Part shown: positions 21,901 through 34,143 of the stretch, piece by piece
Layout: every line of letters begins with the position of its first letter
Position numbering within the stretch: position 1 is the first letter of the stretch
Assembly: GCA_964007475.1 (NCBI GenBank)
Contig: CAXFZM010000026.1
Coordinates: 1-64,000 of the forward strand
Source of the DNA: Hybos culiciformis
Lineage: Eukaryota > Arthropoda > Insecta > Diptera > Hybotidae
Direction: 5' to 3'
Length of the DNA stretch: 64,000 nt
Translations under genes and position numbers: made by a program
Notes under the pieces: generated by a model
Told to the model about the DNA's origin: nothing
What the model saw: the letters and a program-made list of their open reading frames with translations, nothing else
Database searches by the model: none

Positions 21901-24694
21901 TAAGCCAAAAACGGAGGTCCGCCGAAGTCTGGAGCCGGAGTAATGAACAAAAAACCAACCCAAAGTCAACATTTTATGTGTTAAAGTTAGGGGGTTTGCT
22001 CACCTTATCGTTTATTTCTCCGGATCTAGAAAACCGATTTTCATAAAAATTGCACAGAAAGAAGCGTAATTTCTAGACCTTTAATTTAAGCCAAAAACGG
22101 AGGTTCTCCGAGGTCTGGAGCCGGAGTAATGAACAAAAAACCAGCCCAAAGTCAACATTTTATGTGTTAAAGTTAGGGGGTTTGCTCACCTTATCGTTTA
22201 TTTCTCCGGATCTAGAAAACCGATTTTCATAAAAATTGCACAGAAAGAAGCGTAATTTTTAGACCTTTAATTTAAGGCAAAAACGGAGGTTCGCCGAAGT
22301 CTGGAGCCGGAGTAATAAACAAAAAACCAGCCCAAAGTCAACATTTTATGTGTTAAAGTTAGGGGGTTTGCTCACCTTATCGTTTATTTCTCCGGATCTA
22401 GAAAACCGACTTTCATAAAAATTGCACAGAAAGAAGCGTAATTTCTAGACCTTTAATTTAAGCCAAAAACGGAGGTTCTCCGAGGTCTGGAGCCGGAGTA
22501 ATGAACAAAAAACCAGTCCAAAGTCAACATTTTATGTGTTAAAGTTAGGGGGTTTGTTCACCTTATCGTTTATTTCTCCGGATCTAGAAAACCGATTTTC
22601 ATAAAAATTGCACAGAAAGAAGCGTAATTTCTAGACCTTTAATTTAAGCCAAAAACGGAGGTCCGCCGAAGTCTGGAGCCGGAGTAATGAACAAACAACC
22701 AGCCCAAAGTCAACATTTTATGTGTTAAAGTTAGGGGGTTTGCTCACCTTATCGTTTATTTCTCCGGATCTAGAAAACCGATTTTCATAAAAATTGCACA
22801 GAAAGAAGCGTAATTTCTAGAGCTTTAATTTAAGCCAAAAACGGAGGTCCGCCGAAGTCTGGAGCCGGAGTAATGAACAAAAAACCAGCCCAAAGTCAAC
22901 ATTTTATGTGTTAAAGTTAGGGGGTTTGCTCACCTTATCGTTTATTTCTCCGGATCTAGAAAACCGATTTTCATAAAAATTGCACAGAAAGAAGCGTAAT
23001 TTCTAGACCTTTAATTTAAGCCAAAAACGGAGGTTCTCCGAGGTCTGGAGCCGGAGTAATGAACAAAAAACCAGCCCAAAGTCAACATTTTATGTGTTAA
23101 AGTTAGGGGGTTTGCTCACCTTATCGTTTATTTCTCCAGATCTAGAAAACCGATTTTCATAAAAATTGCACAGAAAGAAGCGTAATTTCTAGAGCTTTAA
23201 TTTAAGCCAAAAACGGAGGTCCGCCGAAGTCTGGAGCCGGAGTAATGAACAAAAAACCAGCCCAAAGTCAACATTTTATGTGTTAAAGTTAGGGGGTTTG
23301 CTCACCTTATCGTTTATTTCTCCGGATCTAGAAAACCGATTTTCATAAAAATTGCACAGAAAGAAGCGTAATTTCTAGACCTTTAATTTAAGCCAAAAAC
23401 GGAGGTCCGCCGAAGTCTGGAGCCGGAGTAATGAACAAAAAACCAGCCCAAAGTCAACATTTTATGTGTTAAAGTTAGGGGGTTTGCTCACCTTATCGTT
23501 TATTTCTCCGGATCTAGAAAACCGATTTTCATAAAAATTGCACAGAAAGAAGCGTAATTTCTAGACCTTTAATTTAAGCCAAAAACAGAGGTTCTCCGAT
23601 GTCTGGAGCCGGAGTAATGAACAAAAAACCAGCCCAAAGTCAACATTTTATGTGTTAAAGTTAGGGGGTTTGCTCACCTTATCGTTTATTTCTCCGGATC
23701 TATAAAACCGATTTTCATAAAAATTGCACAGAAAGAAGCGTAATTTCTAGACCTTTAATTTAAGCCAAAAACGGAGGTCCGCCGAAGTCTGGAGCCGGAG
23801 TAATGAACAAAAAACCAGCCCAAAGTCAACATTTTATGTGTTAAAGTTAGGGGGTTTGCTCACCTTATCGTTTATTTCTCCGGATCTAGAAAACCGATTT
23901 TCATAAAAATTGCACAGAAAGAAGCGTAGTTTCTAGACCTTTAATTTAAGCCAAAAACGGAGGTTCTCCGAGGTCTGGAGCCGGAGTAATGAACAAAAAA
24001 CCAGCCCAAAGTCAACATTTTATGTGTTAAAGTTAGGGGGTTTGCTCACCTTATCGTTTATTTCTCCGTATCTAGAAAACCGATTTTCATAAAAATTGCA
24101 CAGAAAGAAGTGTAATTTCTAGAGCTTTAATTTAAGCCAAAAACGGAGGTCCGCCGAAGTCTGGAGCCGGAGTAATGAACAAAAAACCAGCCCAAAGTCA
24201 ACATTTTATGTGTTAAAGTTAGGGGGTTTGCTCACCTTATCGTTTATTTCTCCGGATCTAGAAAACCGATTTTCATAAAAATTGCAGAGAAAGAAGCGTC
24301 ATTTCTAGACCTTTAATTTAAGCCAAAAACGGAGGTTCTCCGAGGTCTGGAGCCGGAGTAATGAACAAAAAACCAGCCCAAAGTCAACATTTTATGTGTT
24401 AAAGTTAGGGGGTTTGCTCACCTTATCGTTTATTTCTCCGGATCTATAAAACCGATTTTCATAAAAATTGCACAGAAAGAAGCGTAATTTCTAGACCTTT
24501 AATTTAAGCCAAAAACGGAGGTTCTCCGAGGTCTGGAGCCGGAGTAATGAACAAAAAACCAGTCCAAAGTCAACATTTTATGTGTTAAAGTTAGGGGGTT
24601 TGTTCACCTTATCGTTTATTTCTCCGGATCTAGAAAACCGATTTTCATAAAAATTGCACAGAAAGAAGCGTAATTTCTAGACCTTTAATTTAAG

Positions 24695-24879
24695 CCAAAA
24701 ACGGAGGTCCGCCGAAGTCTGGAGCCGGAGTAATGAACAAACAACCAGCCCAAAGTCAACATTTTATGTGTTAAAGTTAGGGGGTTTGCTCACCTTATCG
24801 TTTATTTCTCCGGATCTAGAAAACCGATTTTCATAAAAATTGCACAGAAAGAAGCGTATTTCTAGAGCTTTAATTTAAG
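24695..24879 (+). repeat. 185-bp type Q monomer with one base lost
   Basis: CGTAATTTC is shortened to CGTATTTC at about 24,858. The corresponding monomer of unit X, after T at 13,960, has the full-length sequence, so the loss followed the X duplication. Confidence 0.85.
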
Positions 24880-26739
24880 CCAAAAACGGAGGTCCGCCGA
24901 AGTCTGGAGCCGGAGTAATGAACAAAAAACCAGCCCAAAGTCAACATTTTATGTGTTAAAGTTAGGGGGTTTGCTCACCTTATCGTTTATTTCTCCGGAT
25001 CTAGAAAACCGATTTTCATAAAAATTGCACAGAAAGAAGCGTAATTTCTAGACCTTTAATTTAAGCCAAAAACGGAGGTTCTCCGAGGTCTGGAGCCGGA
25101 GTAATGAACAAAAAACCAGCCCAAAGTCAACATTTTATGTGTTAAAGTTAGGGGGTTTGCTCACCTTATCGTTTATTTCTCCAGATCTAGAAAACCGATT
25201 TTCATAAAAATTGCACAGAAAGAAGCGTAATTTCTAGAGCTTTAATTTAAGCCAAAAACGGAGGTCCGCCGAAGTCTGGAGCCGGAGTAATGAACAAAAA
25301 ACCAGCCCAAAGTCAACATTTTATGTGTTAAAGTTAGGGGGTTTGCTCACCTTATCGTTTATTTCTCCGGATCTAGAAAACCGATTTTCATAAAAATTGC
25401 ACAGAAAGAAGCGTAATTTCTAGACCTTTAATTTAAGCCAAAAACGGAGGTCCGCCGAAGTCTGGAGCCGGAGTAATGAACAAAAAACCAGCCCAAAGTC
25501 AACATTTTATGTGTTAAAGTTAGGGGGTTTGCTCACCTTATCGTTTATTTCTCCGGATCTAGAAAACCGATTTTCATAAAAATTGCACAGAAAGAAGCGT
25601 AATTTCTAGACCTTTAATTTAAGCCAAAAACAGAGGTTCTCCGATGTCTGGAGCCGGAGTAATGAACAAAAAACCAGCCCAAAGTCAACATTTTATGTGT
25701 TAAAGTTAGGGGGTTTGCTCACCTTATCGTTTATTTCTCCGGATCTATAAAACCGATTTTCATAAAAATTGCACAGAAAGAAGCGTAATTTCTAGACCTT
25801 TAATTTAAGCCAAAAACGGAGGTCCGCCGAAGTCTGGAGCCGGAGTAATGAACAAAAAACCAGCCCAAAGTCAACATTTTATGTGTTAAAGTTAGGGGGT
25901 TTGCTCACCTTATCGTTTATTTCTCCGGATCTAGAAAACCGATTTTCATAAAAATTGCACAGAAAGAAGCGTAATTTCTAGAGCTTTAATTTAAGCCAAA
26001 AACGGAGGTCCGCCGAAGTCTGGAGCCGGAGTAATGAACAAAAAACCAGCCCAAAGTCAACATTTTATGTGTTAAAGTTAGGGGGTTTGCTCACCTTATC
26101 GTTTATTTCTCCGGATCTAGAAAACCGATTTTCATAAAAATTGCACAGAAAGAAGCGTAATTTCTAGACCTTTAATTTAAGCCAAAAACGGAGGTTCTCC
26201 GAGGTCTGGAGCCGGAGTAATGAACAAAAAACCAGCCCAAAGTCAACATTTTATGTGGTAAAGTTAGGGGGTTTGCTCACCTTATCGTTTATTTCTCCGG
26301 ATCTAGAAAACCGATTTTCATAAAAATCGCACAGAAAGAAGCGTAATTTCTAGAGCTTTAATTTAAGCCAAAAACGGAGGTCCGCCGAAGTCTGGAGCCG
26401 GAGTAATGAACAAAAAACCAACCCAAAGTCAACATTTTATGTGTTAAAGTTAGGGGGTTTGCTCACCTTATCGTTTATTTCTCCGGATCTAGAAAACCGA
26501 TTTTCATAAAAATTGCACAGAAAGAAGCGTAATTTCTAGACCTTTAATTTAAGCCAAAAACGGAGGTTCTCCGAGGTCTGGAGCCGGAGTAATGAACAAA
26601 AAACCAGCCCAAAGTCAACATTTTATGTGTTAAAGTTAGGGGGTTTGCTCACCTTATCGTTTATTTCTCCGGATCTAGAAAACAGATTTTCATAAAAATT
26701 GCACAGAAAGAAGCGTAATTTTTATACCTTTAATTTAAG

Positions 26740-26925
26740 GCAAAAACGGAGGTTCGCCGAAGTCTGGAGCCGGAGTAATAAACAAAAAACCAGCCCAAAG
26801 TCAACATTTTATGTGTTAAAGTTAGGGGGTTTGCTCACCTTATCGTTTATTTCTCCGGATCTAGAAAACCGACTTTCATAAAAATTGCACAGAAAGAAGC
26901 GTAATTTCTAGACCTTTAATTTAAG
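26740..26925 (+). repeat. Type C monomer preceded by a private stop-removing substitution
   Basis: This is a C monomer followed by T. The preceding monomer reads TTTTTATACC instead of TTTTTAGACC (G to T at 26,725). This removes an in-frame TAG and leaves one 183-base open frame from a TTG at 26,699 to TAA at 26,881. The next TAA is the regular one in CATAAAAA. The frame is one monomer long, begins at a non-ATG codon, has no preferred composition, and is not repeated elsewhere. It is not a gene. Confidence 0.85.
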
Positions 26926-29900
26926 CCAAAAACGGAGGTTCTCCGAGGTCTGGAGCCGGAGTAATGAACAAAAAACCAGTCCAAAGTCAACATTTTATGT
27001 GTTAAAGTTAGGGGGTTTGTTCACCTTATCGTTTATTTCTCCGGATCTAGAAAACCGATTTTCATAAAAATTGCACAGAAAGAAGCGTAATTTCTAGACC
27101 TTTAATTTAAGCCAAAAACGGAGGTCCGCCGAAGTCTGGAGCCGGAGTAATGAACAAAAAACCAGCCCAAAGTCAACATTTTATGTGTTAAAGTTAGGGG
27201 GTTTGCTCACCTTATCGTTTATTTCTCCGGATCTATAAAACCGATTTTCATAAAAATTGCACAGAAAGAAGCGTAATTTCTAGACCTTTAATTTAGGCCA
27301 AAAACGGAGGTCCGCCGAAGTCTGGAGCCGGAGTAATGAACAAAAAACCAGCCCAAAGTCAACATTTTATGTGTTAAAGTTAGGGGGTTTGCTCACCTTA
27401 TCGTTTATTTCTCCGGATCTAGAAAACCGATTTTCATAAAAATTGCACAGAAAGAAGCGTAATTTCTAGAGCTTTAATTTAAGCCAAAAACGGAGGTCCG
27501 CCGAAGTCTGGAGCCGGAGTAATGAACAAAAAACCAGCCCAAAGTCAACATTTTATGTGTTAAAGTTAGGGGGTTTGCTCACCTTATCGTTTATTTCTCC
27601 GGATCTAGAAAACCGATTTTCATAAAAATTGCACAGAAAGAAGCGTAATTTCTAGACCTTTAATTTAAGCCAAAAACGGAGGTTCTCCGAGGTCTGGAGC
27701 CGGAGTAATGAACAAAAAACCAGCCCAAAGTCAACATTTTATGTGGTAAAGTTAGGGGGTTTGCTCACCTTATCGTTTATTTCTCCGGATCTAGAAAACC
27801 GATTTTCATAAAAATCGCACAGAAAGAAGCGTAATTTCTAGAGCTTTAATTTAAGCCAAAAACGGAGGTCCGCCGAAGTCTGGAGCCGGAGTAATGAACA
27901 AAAAACCAACCCAAAGTCAACATTTTATGTGTTAAAGTTAGGGGGTTTGCTCACCTTATCGTTTATTTCTCCGGATCTAGAAAACCGATTTTCATAAAAA
28001 TTGCACAGAAAGAAGCGTAATTTCTAGACCTTTAATTTAAGCCAAAAACGGAGGTTCTCCGAGGTCTGGAGCCGGAGTAATGAACAAAAAACCAGCCCAA
28101 AGTCAACATTTTATGTGTTAAAGTTAGGGGGTTTGCTCACCTTATCGTTTATTTCTCCGGATCTAGAAATCCGATTTTCATAAAAATTGCACAGAAAGAA
28201 GCGTAATTTTTAGACCTTTAATTTAAGGCAAAAACGGAGGTTCGCCGAAGTCTGGAGCCGGAGTAATAAACAAAAAACCAGCCCAAAGTCAACATTTTAT
28301 GTGTTAAAGTTAGGGGGTTTGCTCACCTTATCGTTTATTTCTCCGGATCTAGAAAACCGACTTTCATAAAAATTGCACAGAAAGAAGCGTAATTTCTAGA
28401 CCTTTAATTTAAGCCAAAAACGGAGGTTCTCCGAGGTCTGGAGCCGGAGTAATGAACAAAAAACCAGTCCAAAGTCAACATTTTATGTGTTAAAGTTAGG
28501 GGGTTTGTTCACCTTATCGTTTATTTCTCCGGATCTAGAAAACCGATTTTCATAAAAATTGCACAGAAAGAAGCGTAATTTCTAGACCTTTAATTTAAGC
28601 CAAAAACGGAGGTCCGCCGAAGTCTGGAGCCGGAGTAATGAACAAACAACCAGCCCAAAGTCAACATTTTATGTGTTAAAGTTAGGGGGTTTGCTCACCT
28701 TATCGTTTATTTCTCCGGATCTAGAAAACCGATTTTCATAAAAATTGCACAGAAAGAAGCGTAATTTCTAGAGCTTTAATTTAAGCCAAAAACGGAGGTC
28801 CGCCGAAGTCTGGAGCCGGAGTAATGAACAAAAAACCAGCCCAAAGTCAACATTTTATGTGTTAAAGTTAGGGGGTTTGCTCACCTTATCGTTTATTTCT
28901 CCGGATCTAGAAAACCGATTTTCATAAAAATTGCACAGAAAGAAGCGTAATTTCTAGACCTTTAATTTAAGCCAAAAACGGAGGTTCTCCGAGGTCTGGA
29001 GCCGGAGTAATGAACAAAAAACCAGCCCAAAGTCAACATTTTATGTGTTAAAGTTAGGGGGTTTGCTCACCTTATCGTTTATTTCTCCAGATCTAGAAAA
29101 CCGATTTTCATAAAAATTGCACAGAAAGAAGCGTAATTTCTAGAGCTTTAATTTAAGCCAAAAACGGAGGTCCGCCGAAGTCTGGAGCCGGAGTAATGAA
29201 CAAAAAACCAGCCCAAAGTCAACATTTTATGTGTTAAAGTTAGGGGGTTTGCTCACCTTATCGTTTATTTCTCCGGATCTAGAAAACCGATTTTCATAAA
29301 AATTGCACAGAAAGAAGCGTAATTTCTAGACCTTTAATTTAAGCCAAAAACGGAGGTCCGCCGAAGTCTGGAGCCGGAGTAATGAACAAAAAACCAGCCC
29401 AAAGTCAACATTTTAAGTGTTAAAGTTAGGGGGTTTGCTCACCTTATCGTTTATTTCTCCGGATCTAGAAAACCGATTTTCATAAAAATTGCACAGAAAG
29501 AAGCGTAATTTCTAGACCTTTAATTTAAGCCAAAAACAGAGGTTCTCCGATGTCTGGAGCCGGAGTAATGAACAAAAAACCAGCCCAAAGTCAACATTTT
29601 ATGTGTTAAAGTTAGGGGGTTTGCTCACCTTATCGTTTATTTCTCCGGATCTATAAAACCGATTTTCATAAAAATTGCACAGAAAGAAGCGTAATTTCTA
29701 GACCTTTAATTTAAGCCAAAAACGGAGGTCCGCCGAAGTCTGGAGCCGGAGTAATGAACAAAAAACCAGCCCAAAGTCAACATTTTATGTGTTAAAGTTA
29801 GGGGGTTTGCTCACCTTATCGTTTATTTCTCCGGATCTAGAAAACCGATTTTCATAAAAATTGCACAGAAAGAAGCGTAGTTTCTAGACCTTTAATTTAA

Positions 29901-30831
29901 GCCAAAAACGGAGGTTCTCCGAGGTCTGGAGCCGGAGTAATGAACAAAAAACCAGCCCAAAGTCAACATTTTATGTGTTAAAGTTAGGGGGTTTGCTCAC
30001 CTTATCGTTTATTTCTCCGTATCTAGAAAACCGATTTTCATAAAAATTGCACAGAAAGAAGTGTAATTTCTAGAGCTTTAATTTAAGCCAAAAACGGAGG
30101 TCCGCCGAAGTCTGGAGCCGGAGTAATGAACAAAAAACCAGCCCAAAGTCAACATTTTATGTGTTAAAGTTAGGGGGTTTGCTCACCTTATCGTTTATTT
30201 CTCCGGATCTAGAAAACCGATTTTCATAAAAATTGCAGAGAAAGAAGCGTCATTTCTAGACCTTTAATTTAAGCCAAAAACGGAGGTTCTCCGAGGTCTG
30301 GAGCCGGAGTAATGAACAAAAAACCAGCCCAAAGTCAACATTTTATGTGTTAAAGTTAGGGGGTTTGCTCACCTTATCGTTTATTTCTCCGGATCTATAA
30401 AACCGATTTTCATAAAAATTGCACAGAAAGAAGCGTAATTTCTAGACCTTTAATTTAAGCCAAAAACGGAGGTTCTCCGAGGTCTGGAGCCGGAGTAATG
30501 AACAAAAAACCAGTCCAAAGTCAACATTTTATGTGTTAAAGTTAGGGGGTTTGTTCACCTTATCGTTTATTTCTCCGGATCTAGAAAACCGATTTTCATA
30601 AAAATTGCACAGAAAGAAGCGTAATTTCTAGACCTTTAATTTAAGCCAAAAACGGAGGTCCGCCGAAGTCTGGAGCCGGAGTAATGAACAAACAACCAGC
30701 CCAAAGTCAACATTTTATGTGTTAAAGTTAGGGGGTTTGCTCACCTTATCGTTTATTTCTCCGGATCTAGAAAACCGATTTTCATAAAAATTGCACAGAA
30801 AGAAGCGTAATTTCTAGAGCTTTAATTTAAG

Positions 30832-31019
30832 CCAAAAACGGAGGTCCGCCGAAGTCTGGAGCCGGAGTAATGAACAAAAAAAACCAGCCCAAAGTCAACA
30901 TTTTATGTGTTAAAGTTAGGGGGTTTGCTCACCTTATCGTTTATTTCTCCGGATCTAGAAAACCGATTTTCATAAAAATTGCACAGAAAGAAGCGTAATT
31001 TCTAGACCTTTAATTTAAG
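30832..31019 (+). repeat. 188-bp monomer with expanded A-tract
   Basis: The A6 run at monomer 45-50 is A8 at about 30,877-30,884. This is the only net insertion I found among 14 indels. It could be slippage in a homopolymer or a sequencing error. Confidence 0.8.
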
Positions 31020-31577
31020 CCAAAAACGGAGGTTCTCCGAGGTCTGGAGCCGGAGTAATGAACAAAAAACCAGCCCAAAGTCAACATTTTATGTGTTAAA
31101 GTTAGGGGGTTTGCTCACCTTATCGTTTATTTCTCCAGATCTAGAAAACCGATTTTCATAAAAATTGCACAGAAAGAAGCGTAATTTCTAGAGCTTTAAT
31201 TTAAGCCAAAAACGGAGGTCCGCCGAAGTCTGGAGCCGGAGTAATGAACAAAAAACCAGCCCAAAGTCAACATTTTATGTGTTAAAGTTAGGGGGTTTGC
31301 TCACCTTATCGTTTATTTCTCCGGATCTAGAAAACCGATTTTCATAAAAATTGCACAGAAAGAAGCGTAATTTCTAGACCTTTAATTTAAGCCAAAAACG
31401 GAGGTCCGCCGAAGTCTGGAGCCGGAGTAATGAACAAAAAACCAGCCCAAAGTCAACATTTTATGTGTTAAAGTTAGGGGGTTTGCTCACCTTATCGTTT
31501 ATTTCTCCGGATCTAGAAAACCGATTTTCATAAAAATTGCACAGAAAGAAGCGTAATTTCTAGACCTTTAATTTAAG

Positions 31578-31726
31578 CCAAAAACAGAGGTTCTCCCAAA
31601 GTCAACATTTTATGTGTTAAAGTTAGGGGGTTTGCTCACCTTATCGTTTATTTCTCCGGATCTATAAAACCGATTTTCATAAAAATTGCACAGAAAGAAG
31701 CGTAATTTCTAGACCTTTAATTTAAG
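31578..31726 (+). repeat. Truncated monomer, 149 bp (37-bp deletion)
   Basis: TTCTCC joins CAAAGTC directly at about 31,596, removing the CCGGAG arm and the A6 run. The likely parent is the CAGAGGTTCTCCGATG allele; the matching monomer at 25,625 is intact. The junction has 2-bp microhomology (CC). It is the largest deletion in the window and lies near the end of the X'' unit. Confidence 0.9.
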
Positions 31727-34143
31727 CCAAAAACGGAGGTTCTTCGAGGTCTGGAGCCGGAGTAATGAACAAAAAACCAGCCCAAAGTCAACATTTTATG
31801 TGTTAAAGTTAGGGGGTTTGCTCACCTTATCGTTTATTTCTCCGGATCTAGAAAACCGATTTTCATAAAAATTGCACAGAAAGAAGCGTAATTTTTAGAC
31901 CTTTAATTTAAGCCAAAAACGGAGGTCCGCCGAAGTCTGGAGCCGGAGTAATGAACAAAAAACCAGCCCAAAGTCAACATTTTATGTGTTAAAGTTAGGG
32001 GGTTTGCTCACCTTATCGTTTATTTCTCCGGATCTAGAAAACCGATTTTCATAAAAATTGCACAGAAAGAAGCGTAATTTCTAGACCTTTAATTTAAGCC
32101 AAAAACGGAGGTCCGCCGAAGTCTGGAGCCGGAGTAATGAACAAAAAACCAGCCCAAAGTCAACATTTTATGTGTTAAAGTTAGGGGGTTTGCTCACCTT
32201 ATCGTTTATTTCTCCGGATCTAGAAAACCGATTTTCATAAAAATTGCACAGAAAGAAGCGTAATTTCTAGACCTTTAATTTAAGCCAAAAACAGAGGTTC
32301 TCCGATGTCTGGAGCCGGAGTAATGAACAAAAAACCAGCCCAAAGTCAACATTTTATGTGTTAAAGTTAGGGGGTTTGCTCACCTTATCGTTTATTTCTC
32401 CGGATCTATAAAACCGATTTTCATAAAAATTGCACAGAAAGAAGCGTAATTTCTAGACCTTTAATTTAAGCCAAAAACGGAGGTTCTCCGAGGTCTGGAG
32501 CCGGAGTAATGAACAAAAAACCAGCCCAAAGTCAACATTTTATGTGTTAAAGTTAGGGGGTTTGCTCACCTTATCGTTTATTTCTCCGTATCTAGAAAAC
32601 CGATTTTCATAAAAATTGCACAGAAAGAAGTGTAATTTCTAGAGCTTTAATTTAAGCCAAAAACGGAGGTCCGCCGAAGTCTGGAGCCGGAGTAATGAAC
32701 AAAAAACCAGCCCAAAGTCAACATTTTATGTGTTAAAGTTAGGGGGTTTGCTCACCTTATCGTTTATTTCTCCGGATCTAGAAAACCGATTTTCATAAAA
32801 ATTGCAGAGAAAGAAGCGTCATTTCTAGACCTTTAATTTAAGCCAAAAACGGAGGTTCTCCGAGGTCTGGAGCCGGAGTAATGAACAAAAAACCAGCCCA
32901 AAGTCAACATTTTATGTGTTAAAGTTAGGGGGTTTGCTCACCTTATCGTTTATTTCTCCGGATCTATAAAACCGATTTTCATAAAAATTGCACAGAAAGA
33001 AGCGTAATTTCTAGACCTTTAATTTAAGCCAAAAACGGAGGTTCTCCGAGGTCTGGAGCCGGAGTAATGAACAAAAAACCAGTCCAAAGTCAACATTTTA
33101 TGTGTTAAAGTTAGGGGGTTTGTTCACCTTATCGTTTATTTCTCCGGATCTAGAAAACCGATTTTCATAAAAATTGCACAGAAAGAAGCGTAATTTCTAG
33201 AGCTTTAATTTAAGCCAAAAACGGAGGTCCGCCGAAGTCTGGAGCCGGAGTAATGAACAAAAAACCAGCCCAAAGTCAACATTTTATGTGTTAAAGTTAG
33301 GGGGTTTGCTCACCTTATCGTTTATTTCTCCGGATCTAGAAAACCGATTTTCATAAAAATTGCACAGAAAGAAGCGTAATTTCTAGACCTTTAATTTAAG
33401 CCAAAAACGGAGGTTCTCCGAGGTCTGGAGCCGGAGTAATGAACAAAAAACCAGCCCAAAGTCAACATTTTATGTGTTAAAGTTAGGGGGTTTGCTCACC
33501 TTATCGTTTATTTCTCCAGATCTAGAAAACCGATTTTCATAAAAATTGCACAGAAAGAAGCGTAATTTCTAGAGCTTTAATTTAAGCCAAAAACGGAGGT
33601 CCGCCGAAGTCTGGAGCCGGAGTAATGAACAAAAAACCAGCCCAAAGTCAACATTTTATGTGTTAAAGTTAGGGGGTTTGCTCACCTTATCGTTTATTTC
33701 TCCGGATCTAGAAAACGATTTTCATAAAAATTGCACAGAAAGAAGCGTAATTTCTAGACCTTTAATTTAAGCCAAAAACGGAGGTCCGCCGAAGTCTGGA
33801 GCCGGAGTAATGAACAAAAAACCAGCCCAAAGTCAACATTTTATGTGTTAAAGTTAGGGGGTTTGCTCACCTTATCGTTTATTTCTCCGGATCTAGAAAA
33901 CCGATTTTCATAAAAATTGCACAGAAAGAAGCGTAATTTCTAGACCTTTAATTTAAGCCAAAAACAGAGGTTCTCCGATGTCTGGAGCCGGAGTAATGAA
34001 CAAAAAACCAGCCCAAAGTCAACATTTTATGTGTTAAAGTTAGGGGGTTTGCTCACCTTATCGTTTATTTCTCCGGATCTATAAAACCGATTTTCATAAA
34101 AATTGCACAGAAAGAAGCGTAATTTCTAGACCTTTAATTTAAG
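31662..34143 (+). repeat. Rearranged transition between X-type and W-type domains
   Basis: The tract holds X markers in altered spacing: CAGAGGTTCTCCGATG at about 32,291, CTCCGTATC at about 32,586, AAGTGTAAT, GCAGAG at 32,804 and T at 33,081, the last T for 13.2 kb. The GTAGTTTC monomer that precedes these in X is absent. TTCTTCGAGG at about 31,739 was seen only here. T at 33,081 is followed by a B copy without the usual Q. The W series begins directly to the right. No gene is visible. Confidence 0.7.
33587..33771 (+). repeat. 185-bp monomer with one C lost (AAAACGATT)
   Basis: AAAACCGATT is shortened to AAAACGATT at about 33,716. The same loss is at 37,435 in the monomer 37,306-37,490, displaced 3,719 bp (20 monomers less one base). 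The preceding monomers match (CTCCAGATC then a B copy), so the pair marks the W1/W2 duplication. Confidence 0.88.

Larger units (their letters stand above)
17749..25373 (+). repeat. Second X unit (X'), 41 monomers
   Basis: It is collinear with 7,148-14,772 at offset 10,601 bp: GTACGCC (18012), CATTATCG, the 1-bp-deleted C monomer with AACCAAC (18872), T (18981), CTAATCG (19772), T (20469, 22515, 24561) and GCAGAG (24284). Differences noticed are private: CTCTGGATC at about 21,090 and a 1-bp loss at about 24,858. The match ends near 25.37 kb, where X has CTATAAAAC and X' has CTAGAAAAC. The left limit lies between about 17,632 and 17,749. Confidence 0.85.
25745..31661 (+). repeat. Third, shortened X-related unit (X''), 32 monomers
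   Basis: It starts 43 monomers after X' at a CTATAAAAC allele and ends before the next comparable one at 31,662. T copies at 26,978, 28,466 and 30,512 correspond to 8,380, 11,914 and 13,960 of X by their flanks, with one 11-monomer segment missing. The CAGAGGTTCTCCGATG, GTAGTTTC, AAGTGTAAT and GCAGAG markers are in the X order (GCAGAG at 30,235). X'' lacks the 1-bp deletion of 8,281/18,882 and has CCGCC where X has GTACGCC. It therefore descends from a form of X without those changes, or lost them by conversion. It contains the +2 and -37 bp monomers. Confidence 0.78.

Noticed and set aside
26699..26881. 60-codon open reading frame starting at TTG
   Set aside because: It is one satellite monomer read through because of a single private G-to-T at 26,725. 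It starts at a non-ATG codon, ends at the regular TAA in CATAAAAA, and neighbouring copies have a stop in this frame. No domain or composition signal is present.
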